This document shows, piece after piece, positions 18,234 to 26,671 of a stretch of 64,000 nt of DNA. How positions within the stretch are numbered: position 1 is the stretch's first letter; the number at the start of each line of letters is the position of its first letter. The stretch is from Candidatus Paracaedibacter acanthamoebae (GTDB taxonomy: Bacteria > Pseudomonadota > Alphaproteobacteria > Paracaedibacterales > Paracaedibacteraceae), in the NCBI RefSeq assembly GCF_000742835.1, contig NZ_CP008941.1:1851690-1915689 (forward strand), in the 5' to 3' direction. The notes under the pieces were generated by a model, which worked only from the letters and a program-made list of their open reading frames with translations, had not been told where the DNA came from and ran no database searches. The position numbers were made by a program, and so were the translations under genes.

Positions 18234-18662
18234 GTGCCTAACATAATTGTTCTAACTTTTTTGATGTTTTTTTCATTTATCCTGCAAAATGTCGTGGCAG
18301 AAAGTGAAAAAAAATCTGAAACTTCCACTCTATCAGTTGAAACATACTGGGAAGTCCCCGCCCTTATTATTCCTGTGGTTAAGGGCGACCAAGTTTATGC
18401 GTATGTCCGTATCCTTGTCCAAGTGATGACAAAAGACACAACGTCTATTTACGCCTACAAAGTTTACTACCCTTTGATTCAAGATCGCTTTTTCCGAGAT
18501 ATTTACGGGGCATTGTGCGATCAATGGCTGCCCGGCAAAGAACCGAATCAAAACACGATCGAAAAACGTCTTCAACGCGTGCTGGACAATTTAGTGGGAC
18601 CTGACAAACTCGCCGTCTATATTGTTAATTTCTACTTTTATAAGCCTGAAAAGAAAAACTAG
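18234..18662 (+). CDS. FliL-like exported or anchored protein, function unknown
   Basis: This 142-residue protein has an N-terminal hydrophobic helix (IIVLTFLMFFSFILQNVVA). Its body pattern is VPALIIPVVKGDQVYAYVRI..VQVM, then YYPLIQDRFFRDIYGAL, then IEKRLQRVLDNLVG and AVYIVNFYFY. The order of strands and helices resembles FliL/stomatin-like domains. Small proteins of this type occur beside housekeeping genes in many alphaproteobacteria. It uses a GTG start. It may be a periplasmic membrane-anchored partner of a flagellar or other motor, and hook genes do occur elsewhere in the window, but no flagellar gene adjoins it. Confidence 0.65.
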   Translation: MPNIIVLTFLMFFSFILQNVVAESEKKSETSTLSVETYWEVPALIIPVVKGDQVYAYVRILVQVMTKDTTSIYAYKVYYPLIQDRFFRDIYGALCDQWLPGKEPNQNTIEKRLQRVLDNLVGPDKLAVYIVNFYFYKPEKKN

Positions 18663-18804
18663 AACCCCGGAGTCAGGCTACAAGAAAGATGTTGACACCC
18701 TCTAATTCTTACTAAATTACTAAGATTTAGTCAAAAGGGGTTGATCTTATCACTTTAATAGGGTTAAAAAGGTAAAAACTAAGAGTCATATTTGAAGAAA
18801 ACTG

Positions 18805-19356
18805 ATGTTTATACAAACTGAAGAAACGCCCAATCCTGATAGCCTAAAGTTTATCCCCGGCCGTATGGTCTTGGAATCAGGAACCGCCTCATTTAACCAG
18901 AGTGATGACTGTGGGAACTCACCCTTTGCTAAACGGTTGTTGAGCATTGACGGCATTACAAGCGTTTTTTTTGGTAATGATTTTATCACCATTAGCAAGA
19001 AGACTGATCACGATTGGTACATTTTAAAACCATCAATTATCGGCATTATCATGGAGCAATTTGTTGCAGGACTGCCCATAATTATTGACAATTCAGAAGT
19101 TAGTCAATCGACGTCAGTGGACGAAGACCCTATCGTGCAGCAAATAAAAGAGTTGATTGACACGCGTGTTAGGCCAGCTGTTGCGCAAGATGGGGGTGAC
19201 ATCTTGTTCCATTCTTTTGAGAATGGTGTAGTGTATCTAAAGATGCAGGGAGCCTGCTCAGGGTGCCCGAGTTCAACGGCAACGTTAAAGTCGGGAATTG
19301 AAAACATGCTCCGTTATTACGTCCCCGAAGTTGAGGAAGTAAGAGCGGTAGAGTGA
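18805..19356 (+). CDS. Nfu-type iron-sulfur cluster scaffold or carrier
   Basis: The 183-residue protein has the Nfu N-terminal domain (MFIQTEETPNPDSLKFIPG, F..L..I.GI.SVFFG.DFITI) and the C-terminal NifU-like domain. The latter carries RPAVAQDGGDILF and the cluster-binding MQGACSGCPSSTATL (Cys151 and Cys154). Such proteins deliver 4Fe-4S clusters to target enzymes such as LipA and aconitase. This two-domain form is the alphaproteobacterial/mitochondrial NFU1 type. A TTGACA at 18692 could be the -35 of its promoter, but the -10 is unclear. It stands as a single gene. Confidence 0.93.
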   Translation: MFIQTEETPNPDSLKFIPGRMVLESGTASFNQSDDCGNSPFAKRLLSIDGITSVFFGNDFITISKKTDHDWYILKPSIIGIIMEQFVAGLPIIIDNSEVSQSTSVDEDPIVQQIKELIDTRVRPAVAQDGGDILFHSFENGVVYLKMQGACSGCPSSTATLKSGIENMLRYYVPEVEEVRAVE

Positions 19357-19412
19357 AGCGGAAATCTGACCCGGATGTGATACAGCTGTATCGCCGCTGA
19401 GGGAGCTTTAAA

Positions 19413-20048
19413 ATGAAAAAAATAGTCGGTATGTCTCTAGGTATCCTAGCAACAACAGGTTATGTTAATTGTTTTGCCACAACACTTAAACAGCAAAGTG
19501 TTGAAGAAATTCGCAAAGTTGAAAAAGAAAAAGGCATCGAATTAGGACTTTTGGAAGCGATTGCCCAAATCGAATCTAAATTTAGCCCTTATGTTGTTAA
19601 TGCCTGTGGTCGTGGCCATACTTTCAAATCCGCGGCAGAAGCGGCGAAATTTGTTAAAGAAAAACAGAAACAGGGATATCGCAATATTAGCGTTGGGCTG
19701 ATGCAGCTCCATGTACCATCGCACCGACATCACTTTAAATCTCTCGAGCAAATGTGCGAGATTAAGTCCAATGTTGCTTATAGCGCAAAATTATTTAAGA
19801 AATTAAAAAGAAATGCAGGGTCGAATGAGGCAGCTGTTGAACGTTACCATTCTCCTGATCCGGCGGCACGAGAACGATATAAAACCCGGGTTTTTGGGGC
19901 ATGGGCAAAAATTAAGCTTAAGCGCAAGAATGAACTTCAACAGATTAGCACTTCTCCTAAGACATACGAGGTAAAGCCTGAGAATAAAATAGAAAAGTCT
20001 AAAATTAGGCCCGCATTTTCTCCGGCAGGGATGGTAAGAAAAAAATAG
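19413..20048 (+). CDS. Exported lytic transglycosylase (SLT domain)
   Basis: The 211-residue protein has a signal peptide (about 1-22) and an SLT/lysozyme-like domain. The catalytic glutamate is in LLEAIAQIESKFSP (Glu54), followed by the SLT motif ISVGLMQLH and later NVAYSAKLFKKLK and AAVERYHSPDP. It cleaves the MurNAc-GlcNAc bond of peptidoglycan with anhydro-ring formation. About 50 basic residues follow the domain (KIKLKRKN to the end). Small SLT proteins of this type (VirB1-, PleA-, FlgJ-like) open the wall for secretion systems or appendages; none adjoins it. A good GGGAG ribosome site precedes the start. Confidence 0.85.
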   Translation: MKKIVGMSLGILATTGYVNCFATTLKQQSVEEIRKVEKEKGIELGLLEAIAQIESKFSPYVVNACGRGHTFKSAAEAAKFVKEKQKQGYRNISVGLMQLHVPSHRHHFKSLEQMCEIKSNVAYSAKLFKKLKRNAGSNEAAVERYHSPDPAARERYKTRVFGAWAKIKLKRKNELQQISTSPKTYEVKPENKIEKSKIRPAFSPAGMVRKK

Positions 20049-20119
20049 TTTCACCTTGACAAGAGTATTCATTCTCTCCTCAATAAGGCTATGATTTATA
20101 AAGTGAGAGAACTACCATT

Positions 20120-21130
20120 ATGAAATCTAAATTTTTTTTTGTACTAACCGCCGCTTTACTTTTACCTTTTCCATCGACAGCATTTCTCATTGACGATAAT
20201 AAAATAATTCAATACTGGGAAGGGGACACGTTTATCAACATAACCCCCATGGAAGAATCACAGAGACGCGGAACAACTGAAGCTTTTGCCCAGGGTGTAG
20301 GGTCCATTTTAATTGAAAATCAAAAACATGCATCGATCAGTACGGCGGTTTTAATTGCTCCCAGCTTGCTCCTAACATGTGCACATTCCCTCCAGGAAAG
20401 AGATACTGCTGCTAAAATCAGTTTTGAAGTCAAGATTAATGGTGACTCTCACAAACGTAAAATTACAGATATTTTTTTGCCGAAGGATCCTCTATTTGAG
20501 GAGACCGGTGACATTGCTATTGTAAAACTAAACCAACCCATCCATATGATGTCTTATTTGCCGATCACCCCGCTCGCGACACATCAAATGATTCTCGAGG
20601 GAGGTAACGATAATAAAGCCGAGTTTATTGGCGTCTCAGCCGGCGCACTTAGAAAAAATGGTGACCCCTCACACAGCACTTTTTGCCGTCATGTGGGGAT
20701 GTTTCATTTAAAAAAACCATCCTTTCTAGGATCATTAATATCACTATTTCGATTACCAGACACTTATAACCATGCTGATTACACGTTTCCTTCACACCAT
20801 TCAAATTTTGTACCAATTTTTGATTATGAATATCAGCAAACACAATTCCCTTTAAAGGGTGGCTTACACGGCTGCTTACAGGCCGGCGACAGTGGCAGCC
20901 CCCTTCTTAAAAGCTTTAATGGCAAACTATACATTGTTGGTGTCGCAAGCGGTCAAACGCTGGATGAAGCCTTTGACTCAACCACCACCTCTCATTATAG
21001 ACCTGGTGACTCATTTGAAAACCATTGGACACCTGCGTATAAGTATGGATCAGCCATTCAAGATATTCTACAATGTCATAATGCCCTCGATTATCAACCT
21101 GACTTTAAACCATCGCCTCGACTTTCTTAG
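20120..21130 (+). CDS. Exported trypsin-like serine protease
   Basis: The 336-residue protein has a signal peptide (about 1-21) and a chymotrypsin-fold domain with the full triad: His89 in LLLTCAHS, Asp131 in TGDIAIVKLN and Ser258 in LQAGDSGSPLL. The last is followed by VGVASGQ, which forms the substrate wall. A loop insert of about 60 residues (roughly 180-245) is unusual. It resembles exported V8/trypsin-like peptidases found in host-associated bacteria rather than HtrA, since no PDZ domain follows. It may act on host or envelope proteins; no target can be inferred. Confidence 0.85.
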   Translation: MKSKFFFVLTAALLLPFPSTAFLIDDNKIIQYWEGDTFINITPMEESQRRGTTEAFAQGVGSILIENQKHASISTAVLIAPSLLLTCAHSLQERDTAAKISFEVKINGDSHKRKITDIFLPKDPLFEETGDIAIVKLNQPIHMMSYLPITPLATHQMILEGGNDNKAEFIGVSAGALRKNGDPSHSTFCRHVGMFHLKKPSFLGSLISLFRLPDTYNHADYTFPSHHSNFVPIFDYEYQQTQFPLKGGLHGCLQAGDSGSPLLKSFNGKLYIVGVASGQTLDEAFDSTTTSHYRPGDSFENHWTPAYKYGSAIQDILQCHNALDYQPDFKPSPRLS

Positions 21131-21315
21131 AAAGTAAGAAGTATTGTAAACTAGCTAATTTTCATCTATCTACTTTAATAATCCCTAATAAAAATCATTG
21201 AAAAAAATTTTTAATGTGATATTTTATGACTGATTAATAAAATTGTAATAGGTTTATATAAAGCTCTTCACCTGCTACACTTTATAGTAGAGCCACGCCG
21301 AACTAGGTATTTATA

Positions 21316-22191
21316 ATGACGGGTTACCACGATTTTCAAGAGATGAGTTCTCATTATCTTCAACGCATGAAACGGTTACCGATGTTAGAAGTTGATGAAG
21401 AATATCAGCTGGCCAAGCAATGGCGAGAAACAGGGGATAAGAAAGCTGTTGATAAGCTTGTCTTAAGCCATCTTAAACTTATTGCCAAAATAGCCCATGG
21501 ATACCGGGGATATGGCTTACCGATAAGCGATCTTATCTCTGAAGGGCATATCGGCATTATGCAAGCTATGCGCCATTTTGATCCCGATAAAGGTTTTCGT
21601 TTGTCCACTTATGCAATATGGTGGATTAAAGCTGCTATACAAGAATACATTCTTCATAGCTATTCTCTTGTTAAAATAGGAACAACATCCGCCCAAAAGA
21701 AATTATTTTTTAATTTACGCAAAGAAAAAATGGCATTCCAAAATTTTGATGAACTTGATCTGTCCCCTGAAACGGCCAGTCAAATCGCTAAAAAATTAGG
21801 CGTAAAGGTGGAAGAGGTCATGCAAATGAATCATCGCCTATCATCAGTAACTAATTCTTTAAATGCCCCTATTAAATCATCCGCGGAAGGCGATTCTGAA
21901 TGGATAGATTGGCTAGCGGATGATCGGGATACGCATGATGTCCATATCGCCGAGATTGATGAAATGAATAAACGCCGAGCGTTGCTGGGCGAAGCAATGA
22001 AAAGTCTAAACCAACGTGAACAAACGATTATACATGACCGTCGCCTGAGAGAAGAACCTTTAACCCTAGAAGAAGTAAGCGATAAATTAGGGGTTTCGAG
22101 AGAACGTATTCGCCAAATTGAACTACGGGCCTTTGACCGTTTACAAAAAGCCGTCAAACGCCTTAACAGAAAAGATTCGGATTTTAGCTAA
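21316..22191 (+). CDS. rpoH: RNA polymerase heat-shock sigma factor (sigma-32)
   Basis: The 291-residue group 3 sigma-70 protein directs transcription of heat-shock genes. Region 1.2/2 shows LPMLEVDEEYQLAKQW, HLKLIAKIAHGYRGYGLP, DLISEGHIGIMQAMRHFDP and FRLSTYAIWWIKAAIQEYIL. The RpoH box is recognisable as SAQKKLFFNLRKEK. Region 4 ends with LTLEEVSDKLGVSRERIRQIE. Its stop codon shares a base with the start of the sensor kinase, so it heads a four-gene operon with signalling genes. That is an unusual neighbour set for rpoH and hints that stress transcription and the sensor pathway are co-expressed. Confidence 0.95.
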   Translation: MTGYHDFQEMSSHYLQRMKRLPMLEVDEEYQLAKQWRETGDKKAVDKLVLSHLKLIAKIAHGYRGYGLPISDLISEGHIGIMQAMRHFDPDKGFRLSTYAIWWIKAAIQEYILHSYSLVKIGTTSAQKKLFFNLRKEKMAFQNFDELDLSPETASQIAKKLGVKVEEVMQMNHRLSSVTNSLNAPIKSSAEGDSEWIDWLADDRDTHDVHIAEIDEMNKRRALLGEAMKSLNQREQTIIHDRRLREEPLTLEEVSDKLGVSRERIRQIELRAFDRLQKAVKRLNRKDSDFS

Positions 22192-23555
22192 TGGTAATGC
22201 GGGATTGGCTCAATAAAATTCCACGCCCTCTTTTCCAACCTCGATTGGCATTGGCGACACTTAAGCTTTCTTTGAATCGGGAAGTCCCCTATGACCTTAT
22301 GCGCATCTTTGGGATCTTTGGCCTGATTCACACGCTTTTAATCTATATAGTTGGAATTAATTATAAAGGTGTAGCAGATGTAGAAATAATCTTAAGGATT
22401 ACTAACTTTACTTTATTTATCCCCCTTGTCTTTATAGAAAATTGGCCCGCTTGGCTACACCGAATCAAAAAATACTATTGGTTTTTCACCATTACGTTTG
22501 TTTTACCGTTTTTTGCAACCTTTATGTTCATTTTTCATAACGGAAGCCGTGCTTGGTTTACCAAAATCACAGTGGCCTTGCTGTGGATGGTTTTAGTAAC
22601 TAACTGGAGCATGTTTCTTTTATGTTTAATAGCGGGAATTATGAGTGGAATCTTGGTTTATGGAGCAATTATAGATCCTAATTTCTCTAATTTTAATTTA
22701 TCGTGGGCAGAATTAATTAATTCGTTTTGGATCGTCATTATTGCTGGTGTTTTTTCCTTAAAACGGGATGAAATAACTCGCAATCGTCTGGATTCCATGC
22801 GATCATTAGCCGGCGCAATCGCCCATGAAATGCGAACTCCCTTATTCGGCATCCGCTCTGCATCCACTTATCTTTCACAAAAACTTCCTAATTTTTTGGA
22901 AAAGTATACTCAAACACAAGGAAATGACCTTACCGAAAAAGACAAGAAATCTATTGAACGTATCATTAAAACCCCCGAGAAAATTAACGACATTACTAAA
23001 AATGCATTTTCAATTATTGATATGTTGTTAACTAACCTCAAAGGTATCAACGGTAAGTTGGAATGTACTGCTTATTCGGCCAATAGTATTATTGAGCAAG
23101 CTTTAGAACTTTATCCTTTATCGCCAAAAGAAAGACTTCTTATTCATTATGCCCCCGCCTCTGATCAAATGATCATAGGAAACAAAGATTTATTGATTCA
23201 TGTTTTATTTAATCTTTTAAAAAACGCCCTTTACCATATAAAGGAAGATTCTAAAGGGGAAATCTATATCTGGACTGAGAATACAGCAGATTTCTTCACC
23301 ATCTTTTTTAAAGATACAGGCAAAGGGATTCCAGGAAATACCCTTCCTTTCATCTTTGATCCATATTATAGTAGCACCAAATATGGAACAGGTGTTGGTC
23401 TACATTTTTGCAAACAAGTGGTCGAAGGATGTGGAGGAAAAATAACCTGTCGTTCTATAAAAAATCACGAAACAATATTTAAAATGGAACTTAAAAAGCA
23501 GCATGATAACAACCCAACATACCCTGAAGGCGAGCCCAGCCTTAACGAGATTTGA
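22191..23555 (+). CDS. Membrane sensor histidine kinase of Lqs/Cqs type
   Basis: The 454-residue protein has about six membrane segments between residues 38 and 190 with no large periplasmic loop. The kinase core follows: H-box SLAGAIAHEMRTPL (His212), N-box FNLLKNALYHI (about 340-350), G1 KDTGKGIPG (Asp375), F-box PFIFDPYYSS and G2 GTGVGLHF. A membrane-embedded sensor joined straight to an 'AHEMRTPL' H-box is the plan of CqsS and LqsS, which sense alpha-hydroxyketone autoinducers. There is no receiver domain on the protein. It overlaps rpoH by one base and the next gene by 53 bp. Kinase identity is firm; the ligand class is inferred from architecture. Confidence 0.88.
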   Translation: MVMRDWLNKIPRPLFQPRLALATLKLSLNREVPYDLMRIFGIFGLIHTLLIYIVGINYKGVADVEIILRITNFTLFIPLVFIENWPAWLHRIKKYYWFFTITFVLPFFATFMFIFHNGSRAWFTKITVALLWMVLVTNWSMFLLCLIAGIMSGILVYGAIIDPNFSNFNLSWAELINSFWIVIIAGVFSLKRDEITRNRLDSMRSLAGAIAHEMRTPLFGIRSASTYLSQKLPNFLEKYTQTQGNDLTEKDKKSIERIIKTPEKINDITKNAFSIIDMLLTNLKGINGKLECTAYSANSIIEQALELYPLSPKERLLIHYAPASDQMIIGNKDLLIHVLFNLLKNALYHIKEDSKGEIYIWTENTADFFTIFFKDTGKGIPGNTLPFIFDPYYSSTKYGTGVGLHFCKQVVEGCGGKITCRSIKNHETIFKMELKKQHDNNPTYPEGEPSLNEI

Positions 23556-24156
23556 TTTTTTCAATCGGCTGAAAGAATTAAAAGACGATTTCCACAATAA
23601 TATTCTTTTTAAAGCAATGGTCAACGGTGAGTTTACGCCCGCTGCTCGTGATAAATTTCTTTTCCATCATCAATTTTTCTCAGACCAATTTCAGCGCTTA
23701 ATTATGCTAAGGTCTGCTATGTGCACTCATCCTCAGCTCGAAGATATTTTCTATGGGCACCTCGTGGAAGAGCTTGGCCATCATAAAATGTTAGAAGCTG
23801 AACGCAATAAAATATCTCTTAAGAAAGACATTATAATCGAGGCTCTAACCATGTGGTTTCCTTATCAAATGTTTTCCACTTCCCCTCTTGAACAACTTGT
23901 TATTGTTAATTGTGGGGTTGAAACAGCAGCATTAATTATTTATCATTATGCAATTCCCGCTTTGGATCCTGAAAAAAAATCAGAATTCTTCAGGATTCAT
24001 GAAATTCATGATGGGTATCATCAAACAATGGGGCACGATTTGTTAAAAAACCTTACTTCTCAAGAATATGAGAGATTAATTGCAATTTTAGAAGATACCT
24101 GGGCGATCTTAAATACTTTAATGGCCAGGTTGTGTACTTTATCTTTAGCGGATTAA
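23503..24156 (+). CDS. Haem-oxygenase-like diiron oxidase (HDO) family protein
   Basis: The 217-residue helical protein fits the haem-oxygenase-like fold (TenA/PqqC/CADD/UndA group). A possible metal set can be read: EELGHH with Glu90-x2-His93, Glu140 in NCGVETAAL, and HEIHDGYH giving His166-x3-Asp170-x2-His173. This last spacing is the one I recall for the helix-6 ligands of CADD and related HDOs. Such enzymes use dioxygen on small substrates: fatty-acid decarboxylation (UndA), N-oxygenation (SznF) or self-sacrificing pABA formation (CADD). The start lies inside the kinase gene, and the response regulator follows 62 bp on. A product or precursor linked to the sensor's ligand is an attractive but untested idea. 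Confidence 0.75.
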   Translation: MITTQHTLKASPALTRFDFFNRLKELKDDFHNNILFKAMVNGEFTPAARDKFLFHHQFFSDQFQRLIMLRSAMCTHPQLEDIFYGHLVEELGHHKMLEAERNKISLKKDIIIEALTMWFPYQMFSTSPLEQLVIVNCGVETAALIIYHYAIPALDPEKKSEFFRIHEIHDGYHQTMGHDLLKNLTSQEYERLIAILEDTWAILNTLMARLCTLSLAD

Positions 24157-24218
24157 GCAACATTTAAGATCTATTATATTATCGTAAGACATAAGCTTTG
24201 TTCATAGTTGGATTCAAA

Positions 24219-25169
24219 ATGACTTTTTTACCTTATTACAAATTTCCTTCGACCGTCGTTCTAATTGATGATGCGGAAACAACAATTGAAGAAGTTGCAA
24301 AACTCTTTGAAGATGAACCGCAGATTACAAAAGTCTTTACCCACCAACAAGAAGCTTTGGATTTTATCAATAATTCACCTAAAACCGATGGCTTTATAAG
24401 CCGTCTGCAAGATGCTCCTGCCAGCTATGATTCTTTATATGCTTGTCATGAGGAAATCTATAATTCCGATCGATTCAACCAAGTTTCCTGCGTGTTGATA
24501 GACTATGACATGCCTGGAATGAATGGTCTTTCAGTTTGTGAAAAAATTAAAGATAGCCGTATTAAAAAAATACTATTAACTGGTGTTGCTGATGAACAGG
24601 TGGCAATAAACGCTTTCAACCGCGGCCTCATTGATTACTTTATCCGTAAGCATGATCCCAACTCTCCCGAACTTGTTCTAGAATTTACTCAAGATGCTAT
24701 TAACAGGTTTTTTTATGATGTAACCCATCCAGCCATTGAATCTGTTATCAAACAAAGTTCATGGATAAATTCCCCGTTGAATATCGCTGACTATCGCACT
24801 TTTTTTGCAAAATTAATACATGAGCTACAAATTGTAGAATATTATTTATTAGATATTTCAGGGTCATTCTTCGCCATCGATAGCAATGGAATGGCAATCA
24901 TTATTCAGACACTTACATCGGAAATGCTGGACCAACAGATAGAAGATTTAAAAAATACAATTCATTGGAAAAACTTAAAAGACTCTGATCAGCAAGCCAT
25001 TATTCGTCGCGAAAAAACCCTTTGTTTATCCCCCCTTGTTGGGGCAGAGGAGCCAGATTATATCCTTGCAACAGTACGACTTGTCCCTCATCAAACAGGG
25101 TTATATGTGGCTAGATTTAGCGATGCGACGCGTGATCTAAATAAAATTAAACACTTCCATTTTCTCTAA
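24219..25169 (+). CDS. Response regulator with expanded receiver and unknown output domain
   Basis: The 316-residue protein opens with a receiver domain: acidic pair Asp17-Asp18 (VVLIDDAE), phosphoacceptor Asp95 (CVLIDYDMPGMNG), Thr121 (ILLTGVAD) and Lys144 (FIRKHD). The acceptor lies about 40 residues later than usual because of an insert (about 55-90). From memory the Legionella regulator LqsR also has a late acceptor (Asp108). The C-terminal half (about 155-316) has no DNA-binding helix-turn-helix; its strands (YYLLDISGSFFAID, YILATVRLVPHQTGLYVARF) look like a mixed alpha/beta or PAS-like domain. I start at ATG 24219; a TTG at 24198 is weaker. It probably receives phosphate from the kinase at 22191. 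Confidence 0.85.
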   Translation: MTFLPYYKFPSTVVLIDDAETTIEEVAKLFEDEPQITKVFTHQQEALDFINNSPKTDGFISRLQDAPASYDSLYACHEEIYNSDRFNQVSCVLIDYDMPGMNGLSVCEKIKDSRIKKILLTGVADEQVAINAFNRGLIDYFIRKHDPNSPELVLEFTQDAINRFFYDVTHPAIESVIKQSSWINSPLNIADYRTFFAKLIHELQIVEYYLLDISGSFFAIDSNGMAIIIQTLTSEMLDQQIEDLKNTIHWKNLKDSDQQAIIRREKTLCLSPLVGAEEPDYILATVRLVPHQTGLYVARFSDATRDLNKIKHFHFL

Positions 25170-25190
25170 AGACGAGTCGCTTAATTCACC

Positions 25191-26546
25191 TTACCCCATA
25201 CCAATCATTTTAGGTTGTTCCTGGAGAGCTTGAGAGTATCCATAAGGCTGTGACATCCCATAAGGTTGCGACTGAATAGGAGCGGTCTGAGGTGCGTAAT
25301 AACCTTGAGGCGCAGGGTGTGAATAAACTGGTTGCGATGGCGGCAGCCCTTGGGGAGAATGGATACGAGCATACGATTGCGTCCCAACAACAGAGGGTGG
25401 ATAAGACTGCCCAAAAGAGGCTTGCGGCCCATATGACAATGGTTGCTGTGGTGCCATACCTTGTTGTTGGCCCCGTTGCCCTGCTTGCATAAAGGCTTGC
25501 TGAGACGGCGTAGACTGATGGATCACCTCTGCAGATTGATAGGGGACATGAGGTTGAGAATGATGGGGGGGAAACTGCCTCATGCTGGGAAGAGATTGGT
25601 GGGGTGTCATTGCCCCCGGATGCGCTGTTGAGGGTGGGGAGGGTGGTGTTGTCCCAAAAGGTGACGGCCTAAAAACACGATTAAAAGCTCGACCGCCAGA
25701 ACCTACAATTGCTTGGCTTTGTTGAGAAAATTTGTTCTGCATTTGTAGGGCAAAAGGCTGTAAAGATGGTGGAACTTTTTGAACAGCCTTATTAAGAAGA
25801 CCACCGCCTAATTTACTTTCAATACTGGCCACTTTTTGATTGACAAAGCTTGAGGCAATTCCCCCTGCTGCCTTTAGAAATGGGTTTGGTTTACCCTCAG
25901 TTCCAGCGGGATTCTGGTTTTGGCTTGCTTGCTGCCAAGTGGTTGGATGATTAGATGACTCTTCCTTAATATTTGAGACGGCCGCAAGAAATCCAACCCC
26001 AAAAAAGACACCACTTAAAAGCAACAATATCAAAAATAATCCAAATAACGACATTTTACTCATAATGATCGCTAACTCCTCTAACCACCGCCAAATCCCT
26101 GTGTGACGACGTTTCTTAGTCGTCTCCCCTGGGCGCTTCTCACTATATAAATTAGGTCGGTTTGACCGCGTTTTTTTCTTTTTTTCAATTTGCTTTGCTT
26201 TTAATTTTTTAAGATGCAAAGATTTTTTTAGAACTTTTTTACGACCCTTTGAGGTTTGGAGTGCCATGATCTGATCCGCAATGACAGGACGATCAGCATT
26301 TGCCACTCCCACCCGCAAGGGACTAGGGCTATGCATTCGTTTTTGCTCTGAGATAATATCCTGTTCAACAAGAAACTTTGGCAATGGCGAGGAACTTACC
26401 CCTGTCTTAACAAACGTCAAAGAAGGACTGCTTTCTTTCAACCGTTCCAACGCCTTGATCATTGTCATCAATTCATCAAGGGTTTCTTGCTGCTTGGTAG
26501 AATTCGCTGCCACCCTGATCTCACTCTCAATTAATCTTAAATTCAT
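25191..26546 (-). CDS. Pro/Gln-rich membrane protein of unknown function
   Basis: The protein of about 451 residues has three parts. The N-terminal 150 residues are soluble with a coiled-coil-like start and a strongly basic stretch (KKSLHLKKLKAKQIEKKKK). One long hydrophobic segment follows (about 160-190, MSLFGLFLILLLLSG). The last 200 residues are low complexity, rich in Pro, Gln, Ser and Tyr with repeated QPYG and SQP motifs. The basic-side rule puts the N-terminus in the cytosol and the Pro/Gln tail outside. I do not recognise a family. A GTG at 26561 could add five residues. It diverges from the repeat protein at 26672, and both are composition-biased. Confidence 0.7.
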   Translation of the reverse strand: MNLRLIESEIRVAANSTKQQETLDELMTMIKALERLKESSPSLTFVKTGVSSSPLPKFLVEQDIISEQKRMHSPSPLRVGVANADRPVIADQIMALQTSKGRKKVLKKSLHLKKLKAKQIEKKKKTRSNRPNLYSEKRPGETTKKRRHTGIWRWLEELAIIMSKMSLFGLFLILLLLSGVFFGVGFLAAVSNIKEESSNHPTTWQQASQNQNPAGTEGKPNPFLKAAGGIASSFVNQKVASIESKLGGGLLNKAVQKVPPSLQPFALQMQNKFSQQSQAIVGSGGRAFNRVFRPSPFGTTPPSPPSTAHPGAMTPHQSLPSMRQFPPHHSQPHVPYQSAEVIHQSTPSQQAFMQAGQRGQQQGMAPQQPLSYGPQASFGQSYPPSVVGTQSYARIHSPQGLPPSQPVYSHPAPQGYYAPQTAPIQSQPYGMSQPYGYSQALQEQPKMIGMG

Positions 26547-26671
26547 TATGGCATTATCCACAAAAAATATAACAATTTTTTATAAAATTTTTGCATTTTT
26601 CCCTGCTTTTAACCGTTTTTTTACCCCTGGCTGATAGAATCAAATTAGAAATCCTGATATTAGGCCATAAA

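Noticed and set aside
21131-21315. Sigma-70 promoter or RNA thermometer in front of rpoH
   Set aside because: A TATAGT-like hexamer is present but lacks a -35 at proper spacing, and no stable structure masks the rpoH ribosome site as far as I can see.
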